From positions 1,364,001 through 1,428,000 of the forward strand of contig NZ_JAMXLE010000001.1 of NCBI RefSeq assembly GCF_024055895.1: a stretch of 64,000 nucleotides of DNA, given 5' to 3'. The notes under the pieces were generated by a model. That model ran no database searches. It was not told the DNA's origin and saw nothing but the letters and a program-made list of their open reading frames with translations. The position numbers and the translations under genes are program-made. This DNA is from Rhizobium sp. L1K21. GTDB lineage: Bacteria > Pseudomonadota > Alphaproteobacteria > Rhizobiales > Rhizobiaceae. This document shows, one piece after another, positions 1 to 7,462 of this stretch (position 1 is its first letter; every line of letters begins with the position of its first letter).

Positions 1-2
1 GC

Positions 3-596
3 GGCGGTGTTGTGGGCCTCCATGCAGCCAAGATGGCTGTTGGGCTTGGTGCAGACGTCACCATTCTTGATCGCTCGCTGCCGCGTCTGCGTCAGCTGGA
101 CGATATTTTTGCCGGCCGCGTTCACACTCGTTACTCCTCCATCGAAGCGTTGGAATCGGAAGTCTTCTCCGCTGACATGGTGGTCGGTGCTGTTCTGATC
201 CCCGGTGCGGCTGCGCCGAAGCTGGTGACCCGCGACATGCTGACGGGCATGAAGAAGGGCTCGGTCATCGTGGATGTGGCCATCGACCAGGGCGGATGCT
301 TCGAGACTTCGCATGCGACGACGCATTCGGACCCGACTTTTGTGGTCAATGACGTGGTGCATTATTGCGTGGCCAATATGCCGGGCGCCGTGCCGGTGAC
401 GTCTGCGCATGCGCTGAACAATGCAACGCTGGTTCATGGTCTGGCGCTGGCTGACCGTGGCTTGTCGGCGATTGCCGAAGACGTGCACTTGCGCAATGGC
501 CTCAACGTTCACAAGGGCCGGATCACCAACAAGGCCGTTGCTGAAGCCCTCGGCTACGACCTCCTGGCTGCAGACGCAGCGCTGAAAGCTGCCTGA
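3..596 (+). CDS. ald: alanine dehydrogenase, C-terminal part (5' end outside window)
   Basis: The visible 197 residues are the NAD-binding and C-terminal part of L-alanine dehydrogenase, which interconverts alanine and pyruvate with NAD in the cytoplasm. The fragment opens in the Rossmann glycine loop (GGVVGLHAA), continues with an acidic strand end (VTILDRS) for the adenine ribose, and carries the family stretches [13 protein letters not shown] and [18 protein letters not shown]. The reading frame is open at the left window edge, so the catalytic N-terminal half lies upstream. A strong hairpin terminator follows the stop by about 35 bp, so this gene ends its transcript. Confidence 0.93.
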   Translation, partial: GGVVGLHAAKMAVGLGADVTILDRSLPRLRQLDDIFAGRVHTRYSSIEALESEVFSADMVVGAVLIPGAAAPKLVTRDMLTGMKKGSVIVDVAIDQGGCFETSHATTHSDPTFVVNDVVHYCVANMPGAVPVTSAHALNNATLVHGLALADRGLSAIAEDVHLRNGLNVHKGRITNKAVAEALGYDLLAADAALKAA

Positions 597-630
597 GGAA
601 TTGGAAGAACCTGTAAAGCGTCTTCCACTG

Positions 631-672
631 AACGGCCCGGGATATCCCATCCCCCGGGCCGTTTTTGTTTTT
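631..672 (+). terminator. intrinsic terminator after ald
   Basis: An 11-bp perfect G+C-rich stem (631-641 with 653-663) and an 11-nt loop are followed by a T-rich tract at 662-672. It sits 34 bp after the ald stop codon and is the clearest Rho-independent terminator in the first 5 kb. Confidence 0.85.
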
Positions 673-800
673 CGTCTGCCTTTCATATGCACCGCTTGTG
701 ACCTGCGTGCGATTACGGGCAAGGGCAAAATTCGACAAGGCGTGGATTGCGTGAAATGCTCGCAACGGGTGCTGCCCTAACACAATAAGCGAGGTTTACG

Positions 801-1196
801 ATGTTCAGCCATATCATGATCGGTGCCAATGATGTTTCGATCATGGTGGCGTTCTATGACGTCGTTCTGAGCACACTGGGCCTGGTTCGCGACCCGCACG
901 AACCGGCCAATAGTCCCGCCGGCCATATCTGGCAGCGCGGTGGAGAACGATGGCCGCAATTTGCACTCAGGCGGCCATTCGATGGCAGAGCGGCGACGGC
1001 GGGAAACGGCGTGCAAATCAGCTTCGCAGCGGCCACGCGGCAAGATGTTCGGACAGCTTGGCGTACCGCGATCAACAATGGCGGCACGGATGAAGGCGAA
1101 CCCGGTCTTCGCCCTCAATATAACGAGGATTTTTTCGCAGCTTATTGCCGCGATCCCGAAGGCAACAAGCTGTGCTTTGTGCATGCCGGTGATTAG
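801..1196 (+). CDS. VOC/glyoxalase-family protein
   Basis: This 131-residue protein has the length and pattern of a single vicinal-oxygen-chelate domain: the opening FSHIMIGANDVSIMVAFYD (beta strand with the first metal-ligand position, then a helix) and the closing AAYCRDPEGNKLCFVHAG (typical final strands). Such proteins are dimeric dioxygenases, glyoxalases or resistance proteins; the substrate cannot be told from sequence. A GAGG ribosome binding site (791-794) precedes the ATG at a usual distance. It overlaps the convergent DUF1203 gene by 4 bp. Confidence 0.8.
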   Translation: MFSHIMIGANDVSIMVAFYDVVLSTLGLVRDPHEPANSPAGHIWQRGGERWPQFALRRPFDGRAATAGNGVQISFAAATRQDVRTAWRTAINNGGTDEGEPGLRPQYNEDFFAAYCRDPEGNKLCFVHAGD

Positions 1197-1666
1197 CCGC
1201 GATCAATGCGGGCCTGAAAGCAGTTGTTGCGCGCGGAGCGGACATGGACATAGGCGATGTCGCTGCGGGCAAGAAGCTCTTCGGCGCGGGCTTCCATCTT
1301 TTCAACAGGTGTGACGGCACCGGTGCCGTAAACGATGCGATCATCCAGACCGTAGCCGCGGAGAATGTAATCAGGGTTCGATTTCAGCACCGGCGGCTGT
1401 TCGTACTTTTTTGCGTAACGCGGGCATTCTTCCGCATGAATGAAAATCGGTCCGGTTTCCGCATAGGGCTGCGGGGCTGGAAAGGGGCGATGCGCCAGGA
1501 TGAGATAGGGTTCGCCTTCGGCAATGAAATCGAGGCAGTGGCGACAGGGCAGGCCGGTACCGTCTGAAATGCGCCTTTCCGGTTTCATGCCATAGGCGTC
1601 GTTTCCACCTGATCTGTAACGGCTGGCGTCTTCCGAGGACATGGCCTCGTATCGGATTTTGGACAT
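1193..1666 (-). CDS. DUF1203 family protein
   Basis: A 157-residue soluble protein that I recognise as DUF1203-like, a family without known function. Visible hallmarks are an early CRHC pair (LPCRHCLDF), the segment PYLILAHRPFP and a HAEECP stretch, which could hold a metal. There is no signal peptide or membrane segment. It is encoded alone and convergent to the VOC gene, with GGAG positioned before the ATG. Confidence 0.6.
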   Translation of the reverse strand: MSKIRYEAMSSEDASRYRSGGNDAYGMKPERRISDGTGLPCRHCLDFIAEGEPYLILAHRPFPAPQPYAETGPIFIHAEECPRYAKKYEQPPVLKSNPDYILRGYGLDDRIVYGTGAVTPVEKMEARAEELLARSDIAYVHVRSARNNCFQARIDRG

Positions 1667-1759
1667 TGTGTGCTCCTTTCAGGATGCATCATTTGTCCAG
1701 AACCGATCGCTCAGCCACCCGTTTCCTGCCTTTGATGTTCCCCGGTCACTTTGAACGTT

Positions 1760-2350
1760 TCAGCCTTCGCCGGGTTGCGCCATTCCGTTGTCGCGCTTGG
1801 CGATGTCCAGGATTTCCTCATCGCTCAAGGGGCGCACGATTGCATCGCTCGTTTCAACGGGCGAAAAGCCGAACATCTGATAAAGCTGCAATGCGCGGGG
1901 ATGATCGAGGTTGTTGGTGGTGACGGTGACCTTTTGCGGGCTGAAATCCCAGATCGCATAAACCGCCTGCTGCATGAACCACTTGCCAACACCAAGGCCA
2001 AGCGCATGTTCCATGAGGCCGAAATGGGTCAGTTCGATCATACCATCAGCCTGTTCGTGAAACTCGAAGAAGCCGGCAGGTGCGCCGTCGATGTAAAGAA
2101 CATGAATGTGAGCCTCCGGCGCATGCAGGCGTGCGGAAAGTTCCTCATCCGTCATTCGCAACCGATCGACCCAATGCCAACGCGCCCCAACCTGTCGATA
2201 AAGAAAACGATAATAGGCGAGCGGGATCGCCTTCACGCGCATGACAGCGGTCTGGATATTGGCCGGGAAGGGCAGGCTTGTCTTGGGCCGGGCCGTCATT
2301 TCCAGATGCGTGATATGGGCCTTGAGAGCCTTCGGCTTGGCAGATTTCAT
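1760..2350 (-). CDS. GNAT-family N-acetyltransferase
   Basis: A 196-residue protein with a GNAT fold: strand IHVLYIDGAPAGFFEF (beta4 leading to acetyl-CoA contact), LTHFGLMEHALGLGVGKWFMQQAV (the acetyl-CoA pyrophosphate loop, a variant of Q/R-x-x-G-x-G/A) and a C-terminal NLDHPRALQLYQMFGF motif. The acyl acceptor is unknown. The frame is open further upstream into sseA, but the ATG at 2350 is preferred because AAGGA lies just before it and it starts 5 bp after the sseA stop. It is thus the second gene of an sseA operon. Confidence 0.8.
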   Translation of the reverse strand: MKSAKPKALKAHITHLEMTARPKTSLPFPANIQTAVMRVKAIPLAYYRFLYRQVGARWHWVDRLRMTDEELSARLHAPEAHIHVLYIDGAPAGFFEFHEQADGMIELTHFGLMEHALGLGVGKWFMQQAVYAIWDFSPQKVTVTTNNLDHPRALQLYQMFGFSPVETSDAIVRPLSDEEILDIAKRDNGMAQPGEG

Positions 2351-2354
2351 GCGT

Positions 2355-3206
2355 TTATTCCTTGCCCGTTGCCACTGGTGTATCGTCGCGGCCGCCCCAC
2401 TCGGACCACGAGCCGTCATAAAGCGTGTGATTCTCATGTCCGAGGCTTGTGAGTGCGAGCGAGATGATGGCTGCGGTGACGCCGGACCCGCAGGTGGTGA
2501 CGACCGGCTTATTCAGGTCAATGCCGGCCGTCTCGATGGTTTCTTTCAGTTCCGACAAGGACTTAAACCTGCCATCGACAGAAAAGACGCCTGAGGGAAG
2601 ATTTTTTGCACCTGGCATATGGCCTGAGCGCATACCCGCGCGCGGTTCGGGCTCTTCGCCGCTGAAGCGACCCGGCCCACGGGCATCGGCGATCTGCGCG
2701 CTGCGGGTCAGGACGATATCCTGCATGGCCTCGAAAGGGGTGATGCGTTCGGGCGAAAAGTGCAGTTCGAAACTTGCTGGCAAGGGTGAGGGCGTTTCAT
2801 TTTCCAATGGTCTGCCATCGCGTTTCCAGCCGTCCATACCGCCATCCATGACATAGACCTCGCGGGCGCCGAAGAGATGAAAGAGCCACCAAACCCGAGG
2901 TGCGGTGAAAATGCCGGGACCATCGTAGACGACGATCGTGTCCTTGTCGCTGATACCGAGAGCCTCGACCTCCGACTTGAAGAATTCCGGCCTGGGGATC
3001 GAGTGGGGCAGGCCGGTGGAGTGATCGGCGATCCGATCCTGATCGAAGAACACGGCACCCGGCACGTGCGCCTGAGCATATTCCTGCTTGCCATCGCGCT
3101 TTTGGGCGGGGAGATACCAGGACGCATCAACGATTTTCACGCCGGGGCTGCCAAGGCGCTGCTCAACCCAATCGGGCGAGACTATGAAGGGGCTTCGTTC
3201 GCTCAT
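2355..3206 (-). CDS. sseA: 3-mercaptopyruvate sulfurtransferase
   Basis: A 283-residue protein with two tandem rhodanese domains. The C-terminal domain has the catalytic loop CGSGVTA with Cys239; the CGSG form is typical of mercaptopyruvate sulfurtransferase, while thiosulfate sulfurtransferases usually have CRKG. The N-terminal domain carries the conserved VDASWYLP and HVPGAVFFD segments. It transfers sulfur from mercaptopyruvate to thiol acceptors or cyanide in the cytoplasm. It shares a strand and close spacing with a GNAT gene (downstream) and a GFA gene (upstream). Confidence 0.92.
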   Translation of the reverse strand: MSERSPFIVSPDWVEQRLGSPGVKIVDASWYLPAQKRDGKQEYAQAHVPGAVFFDQDRIADHSTGLPHSIPRPEFFKSEVEALGISDKDTIVVYDGPGIFTAPRVWWLFHLFGAREVYVMDGGMDGWKRDGRPLENETPSPLPASFELHFSPERITPFEAMQDIVLTRSAQIADARGPGRFSGEEPEPRAGMRSGHMPGAKNLPSGVFSVDGRFKSLSELKETIETAGIDLNKPVVTTCGSGVTAAIISLALTSLGHENHTLYDGSWSEWGGRDDTPVATGKE

Positions 3207-3220
3207 GGGTGGCTATCCTC

Positions 3221-3703
3221 TCAATTTTCCGATTCTTCGGCTGTGCCGGTGCGGTGATGCCAGTCGGCAATCGACTCGTCGGGATAGCCATCGAAGGTTT
3301 TGTCATTGGGGCCGATGTCTGGAACGATCCAGCCGGGTTTGGACCCTAACATGATATGGGTTTTTTGTGGTGGCTTTGGCAGCTCGGTGTCAATGGCGGA
3401 GGCTTGCGGGTGGATCAGTTCAGGCCAGCGGCTGTCAAAGAGCCAGAGATGCGATCCGCACAGGCGGCAGAAGCGGCGTTCGGCCTGCGATACGCCATCT
3501 TCCATCTTTGCCTGATAGGTCGAGAGGTTTTCCGCGCCTTCGATTTCCAGCGTTTCGGCGCGCCCCATGATATTGATGGCATAGCCACCGCTGCCGGCTG
3601 TCTTGCGGCAGATCGAACAGTAGCAGCGCTGATAGGGGACGGGGTGGGGGCTGTCACAGGAAAATCGGACGGCTCCGCAATGGCATGATCCTTCAAGATG
3701 CAT
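3221..3703 (-). CDS. GFA-family zinc protein (glutathione-dependent formaldehyde-activating-like)
   Basis: A 160-residue protein with the GFA zinc-binding cysteine pattern: CHCGAVRFSC near the N-terminus, CYCSICRKTAGSGGY about 20 residues later, and FCRLCGSHLW further on. The founding member was proposed to speed S-hydroxymethylglutathione formation, but most members have no tested activity, so no substrate is assigned. It lies 14 bp upstream of sseA on the same strand and is probably cotranscribed with it. Confidence 0.85.
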   Translation of the reverse strand: MHLEGSCHCGAVRFSCDSPHPVPYQRCYCSICRKTAGSGGYAINIMGRAETLEIEGAENLSTYQAKMEDGVSQAERRFCRLCGSHLWLFDSRWPELIHPQASAIDTELPKPPQKTHIMLGSKPGWIVPDIGPNDKTFDGYPDESIADWHHRTGTAEESEN

Positions 3704-3730
3704 GATATTGTCTCCCTATGCGCAGCGGGT

Positions 3731-4465
3731 TCAATTGGCCGGCGCTTCGACGAAGCGGATACGGAAGCGGCGGTTTTCCTTGCCCTTCTTTTCGATCTTG
3801 CCGATATGGATGGCACCGACCTCCTGGGTTTCGGACACATGGGTGCCGCCACAGGGCTGGCTGTCGATGCTGGCATTTTCGCCAATGCAAACGAGGCTGA
3901 TGCGCCCCATACCCGTCGGTGGGCGGACGTTTTTCGACTTCACGATGCCGGGATTGGCAGCCAGTTCCTCATCGGTGATCCACTGGACGTAAATCGGGTG
4001 GTTTTCGTTCACCAGCGCCATGAGTTTAGCTGTGATATCGGCCTTGTCGATGGTTTCGCTCATGTCGAAATCGACGCGGGAATCATCTTCGCTCACAGAT
4101 GCGCCGGTGATGGGGTAAGGGCAGACCACGGAAAGAAGGTGGCAGGCCGTGTGCATGCGCATGAGCTTGTAGCGGCGCGGCCAATTGACATGACAGACGA
4201 GTTTTTCGCCGATTTCGGGGCGGGGCTCGCCTTCAAAGGGCATGTGGAGAATGACGGATTTGTCGGCGCCGGTGACAGTGACGTCGAGATTTATGCGGCT
4301 GCCGTCCTCGCGCTCAAGAAAGCCGTTATCGCCGGGCTGGCCGCCGGAGGTCGCATAAAAGCAGGTCTGGTCCAGCTCGATTGCACCGTTATCATGAACT
4401 GCCGTAACGTTTGCTTCGCAGGTTGAAAGATAAAAATCGTCTCGAAACAAAAGTTTGGTGGGCAT
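3731..4465 (-). CDS. AlaX-type alanyl-tRNA editing protein
   Basis: This 244-residue protein matches the freestanding editing domain of alanyl-tRNA synthetase, which hydrolyses mischarged Ser- or Gly-tRNA(Ala). The zinc ligands of the family are visible: HTACH (His105 and His109) and CGGTH near residue 206. The N-terminal FYATSGGQPGDNG segment is the usual editing-domain beta barrel start. The ATG at 4465 is chosen because homology begins there (MPTKLLFRDDFYL); an in-frame upstream extension to 4582 would overlap cysK. It is about 65 bp downstream of cysK on the same strand. Confidence 0.88.
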   Translation of the reverse strand: MPTKLLFRDDFYLSTCEANVTAVHDNGAIELDQTCFYATSGGQPGDNGFLEREDGSRINLDVTVTGADKSVILHMPFEGEPRPEIGEKLVCHVNWPRRYKLMRMHTACHLLSVVCPYPITGASVSEDDSRVDFDMSETIDKADITAKLMALVNENHPIYVQWITDEELAANPGIVKSKNVRPPTGMGRISLVCIGENASIDSQPCGGTHVSETQEVGAIHIGKIEKKGKENRRFRIRFVEAPAN

Positions 4466-4530
4466 TGCTAAACTCAGCCTGATGAGGCGGAAACCGGACG
4501 ATGTCCGGTTTTCGCGCAGGCTGATGCCGC

Positions 4531-5571
4531 TTAATCCACCGGTTCGAACGGAACCGCGATTTGCGGATTCGTTGTCATCCACTGTGGCACAGGCAGGCCC
4601 TTTTCTTCAAGGAAAGCCGGATTGAAAAGTTTCGACTGATAGCGGTTGCCATAGTCGCAAAGGATCGTCACGATGGTGTGGCCGGGACCCATGTCCTTTG
4701 CCATGCGGATGGCACCGGCAATGTTGATGCCGGACGAGCCGCCAAGGCAGAGGCCTTCCTTCTGGACGAGATCAAAGATGACCGGCAGGGCTTCTGCATC
4801 CGGGATACGGTATGCGAAATCGGGTGAGAAATCCTTCAGGTTTGCCGTGATACGGCCCTGGCCGATGCCTTCGGTGATGGAGGAGCCCGGGGATTTGAAT
4901 TCGCCATGGGTGTAATATTCAAAAAGGGCTGCACCCTCGGGATCGGCAAGGCCAATCTTGATCTTGCTGTTGAAGCGGCGAAGGCCCGCAGCAACGCCGG
5001 CCAGCGTGCCGCCTGAACCGACGGCGCAGATGAAACCATCGACCTTGCCATCGGTATCGTTCCAGATTTCAGGCGCGGTGGTGGCGATATGGGCGTCGCG
5101 GTTGGCGACATTGTCGAACTGGTTGGCCCAGATGGCGCCGTTCGGCTCGGTCTTGGCGAGTTCCTCGGCCAAACGCCCGGAAACCTTCACATAGTTGTTG
5201 GGGTTCTTGTAGGGAACGGCGGGCACTTCGACGAGTTCAGCGCCCAGAAGGCGCAAGGCGTCCTTCTTTTCCTGGCTCTGTGTTTCGGGAATGACGATCA
5301 CGGTGCGGTAACCCAGCGCCTTGGCGACCATGGTAAGCCCGATGCCGGTGTTGCCGGCCGTGCCTTCGACAATGACGCCACCGGGTTTCAATAGCCCCTT
5401 TTCCTCCGCATCGCGGATGATGAAGAGGGCGGCGCGATCCTTGACCGATTGGCCGGGATTCAAGAACTCAGCCTTGCCGAGAATGGTGCAGCCGGTGGCC
5501 TCGGACGCGGATTTCAGCTTGATGAGCGGCGTGTTGCCGATTGCTTCTATGACGCTTGGAAAAACAGCCAT
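4531..5571 (-). CDS. cysK: cysteine synthase (O-acetylserine sulfhydrylase)
   Basis: A 346-residue PLP enzyme of the fold-type II family that forms cysteine from O-acetylserine and sulfide. The Schiff-base lysine is Lys44 in SVKDR; the substrate loop EGTAGNTG, the PLP phosphate loop GSGGTLAG and a GGSSGINIAGA motif are all present. It is longer at the C-terminus than the 310-320 residue E. coli CysK, which is a known form in alphaproteobacteria. Two GCGCGC-cored palindromes lie 32-97 bp upstream of the start and may be operators. Sulfur-related sseA is downstream on the same strand. Confidence 0.9.
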   Translation of the reverse strand: MAVFPSVIEAIGNTPLIKLKSASEATGCTILGKAEFLNPGQSVKDRAALFIIRDAEEKGLLKPGGVIVEGTAGNTGIGLTMVAKALGYRTVIVIPETQSQEKKDALRLLGAELVEVPAVPYKNPNNYVKVSGRLAEELAKTEPNGAIWANQFDNVANRDAHIATTAPEIWNDTDGKVDGFICAVGSGGTLAGVAAGLRRFNSKIKIGLADPEGAALFEYYTHGEFKSPGSSITEGIGQGRITANLKDFSPDFAYRIPDAEALPVIFDLVQKEGLCLGGSSGINIAGAIRMAKDMGPGHTIVTILCDYGNRYQSKLFNPAFLEEKGLPVPQWMTTNPQIAVPFEPVD

Positions 5572-5602
5572 TCTTTCTCGCCTTTATTCTCAAATCAAAA
5601 TT

Positions 5603-5612
5603 CTGCGCGCAG
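5603..5612. promoter_or_regulatory. palindrome CTGCGCGCAG upstream of cysK
   Basis: A perfect 10-bp palindrome, 32 bp upstream of the cysK start. It shares the GCGCGC core with a second palindrome at 5657-5668, and the two centres are 55 bp apart. It is a candidate operator half-pair; the regulator is unknown. Confidence 0.35.
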
Positions 5613-5656
5613 TTTTGCGACTTCGTGCTGCCAGAGGCAAGCAATAGTGTTTCGCA

Positions 5657-5668
5657 TTTGCGCGCAAA
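5657..5668. promoter_or_regulatory. palindrome TTTGCGCGCAAA upstream of cysK
   Basis: A perfect 12-bp palindrome, 86 bp upstream of the cysK start, with the same GCGCGC core as the palindrome at 5603-5612. Spacing of about five helical turns would place both on one DNA face. Confidence 0.4.
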
Positions 5669-5719
5669 GAGGGCAAATTATCGCGACATATGGTGGTTTT
5701 TATATTTGTTGTGGGGTCT

Positions 5720-5804
5720 TGGTGCGGGCGACGGGACTCGAACCCGTACAGCCTTGGCCGAGGGATTTTAAGTCCCTTGTGTCTACCGATTCCACCACGC
5801 CCGC
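5720..5804 (-). tRNA. tRNA-Leu (anticodon UAA)
   Basis: The minus strand folds as an 85-nt class II tRNA including the encoded CCA. The acceptor stem is GCGGGCG/CGCCCGC, the anticodon loop is CTTAAAA giving anticodon UAA (reads UUA/UUG), there is a long variable arm as in leucine tRNAs, and the T arm has GGTTCGAGTCC. Discriminator base is A, as expected for leucine. Confidence 0.97.
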
Positions 5805-5815
5805 AGTCATCGGTT

Positions 5816-5844
5816 TGACTAACAAATCAATTCTGTGACGGCAA
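5816..5844 (-). promoter_or_regulatory. candidate promoter of tRNA-Leu
   Basis: On the minus strand, TTGCCG (5839-5844) and TAGTCA (5816-5821) are separated by 17 bp, and the tRNA 5' end follows 11 bp after the -10-like box. It overlaps an 8-bp inverted repeat (5825-5850). Confidence 0.45.
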
Positions 5845-5850
5845 TTGATT
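5825..5850. repeat. 8-bp perfect inverted repeat with 10-bp spacer
   Basis: AATCAATT at 5825-5832 and AATTGATT at 5843-5850 are exact inverted copies. They lie between the trkH stop and the tRNA-Leu gene and overlap the proposed tRNA promoter, so they may be an operator or a weak trkH transcript hairpin. Confidence 0.4.
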
Positions 5851-5879
5851 ATGCGGTGTGGTGGCCGATTTATTGGTTA

Positions 5880-7334
5880 TCAATCGCGCCAGAAGAGGGG
5901 GGTGAAGATGACGATGACGGTGAGGACTTCGAGGCGGCCGAGCAGCATGAGGAGCGAGAGCACGTAGAGGACCGTGTCGGGCATGGTGGAGAAGTTGCCG
6001 GCGGGGCCGACGATTTCGCCAAGACCGGGGCCGACGTTTGAGAGTGCGGTAATGGAGGCTGTCAGTGCGGTCGTGAGGTCGAAGCCGAAGGCGGAGATGA
6101 CAGCGGCCCCCAGAAGCCAGAGGAAGAGATAGCTGCTCAGGAAGAGGAAGACCGAGCGCTGGACTTCTTCATCGATGGCGATGTGACCATAGCGGACGCG
6201 GTAGATGGCGTTCGGGTAGATCAGCATCTTGAAGCCGGCGCGGATCGTGTTGAAGATCACCACGAAACGATAGGCTTTGATGCCGCCTGCGGTGGAGCCT
6301 GAGCAGCCGCCGACGAAGGTTGCGGCGAAAACCAGCGTGACCATGAACGGTCCCCAAAGCGTGTAGTCGAGGCTTGCGTAACCTGTTGTCGACAGAAGCG
6401 AGGAAAAGTTGAAGGCCGAGTGTGTCAGTGCGTAGAAGAAATCGGTGCCGTTGGCGATGCGGGCATAAACGGCGGTGGCCACGACGAAGGCAGCCATATA
6501 GCCGAGGAACAAAACGATCTGCGGGTCGCGCAATGCATCAAGCCTGCGCCGGACGACGAACAGGATGAGGATCGAAAAGGGCAGGCTGGCCACCGTCATG
6601 AAAATGGTCGCAGCCCAGAGCAGGGGCACATTGTTGCCGAAAAAGCCGAAAGACGAATCGTGGGTGGAAAAGCCGCCGGTCGGCAGCGTTGTCAGCGCAT
6701 GATTGATGGCGTCGAAATGTGACATGCCGAGCAGGTCGTAGGTGATGATGCACAGAACCGTAAGGGCGACATAGATGGCCACAAAGGCGCTTGTGAAGCT
6801 TGCAAGGCGGGCAAAGGGTTTGTCGTTGGTGTCGGAGGATTCCATCTTGAAGAAGGCAATGCCGCCGACACGCAGGAAGGGCAAAACGAAGAGGCCCAAA
6901 GCCACGATGCCGATACCGCCGAGCCATTGAAGCAGCGAACGCCACATCAAAATGCCTCTGGGCATATTGTCGAGCCCGACCATGACGGTGGAGCCGGTGG
7001 TGGTGACGGCGGAAACCGATTCAAAAAAAGCTTTTGCAAACGGCATCTTGGCGGCGATGACCAACGGCACGGCACCGGCCACGGAGAAGGTGAGCCAGAG
7101 CACATTGACGAGAAGAAAGCCCATGCGCTTGTTGAAGGCCGGCGGGCGGCCGCGGGTGGCAAGTCCCGCAGACAGCGAGATGCCACCGACGATAAAGGCG
7201 GAAAGCGCGAAATTCTGCCAATCGCGGTTGCCGTAATAAAGGTCTGTAATGGCCGGAATGAACATCGCCGTGGCCATGTAGAGGCCGCATAGCGAGGCAA
7301 TGTAAACCACGGGTCTGATGAAGCTGGAATTCAC
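5880..7334 (-). CDS. trkH: TrkH-family potassium uptake protein
   Basis: A 484-residue, very hydrophobic inner-membrane protein with the four pore-loop repeats of the TrkH/KtrB superfamily. Each repeat's selectivity glycine is visible: TTGSTV, LPTGGFST, GSTAGGIK and SNVGPGLG. TrkH carries K+ into the cell and normally needs the cytoplasmic NAD-binding subunit TrkA, which is not in this window. It diverges from ilvA across about 130 bp. Confidence 0.93.
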   Translation of the reverse strand: MNSSFIRPVVYIASLCGLYMATAMFIPAITDLYYGNRDWQNFALSAFIVGGISLSAGLATRGRPPAFNKRMGFLLVNVLWLTFSVAGAVPLVIAAKMPFAKAFFESVSAVTTTGSTVMVGLDNMPRGILMWRSLLQWLGGIGIVALGLFVLPFLRVGGIAFFKMESSDTNDKPFARLASFTSAFVAIYVALTVLCIITYDLLGMSHFDAINHALTTLPTGGFSTHDSSFGFFGNNVPLLWAATIFMTVASLPFSILILFVVRRRLDALRDPQIVLFLGYMAAFVVATAVYARIANGTDFFYALTHSAFNFSSLLSTTGYASLDYTLWGPFMVTLVFAATFVGGCSGSTAGGIKAYRFVVIFNTIRAGFKMLIYPNAIYRVRYGHIAIDEEVQRSVFLFLSSYLFLWLLGAAVISAFGFDLTTALTASITALSNVGPGLGEIVGPAGNFSTMPDTVLYVLSLLMLLGRLEVLTVIVIFTPLFWRD

Positions 7335-7462
7335 CTGATTGTCTCTGTCCGGTTTTTCCGCCTACGCCTCGCGTCGCAGAATTTGCCAAAAACTTGTGGC
7401 CTGCCAGCCTTGCCTATGCAATAGCGGTCTATGACGACAAAGACAATCGAAGAGTGGTTTTT

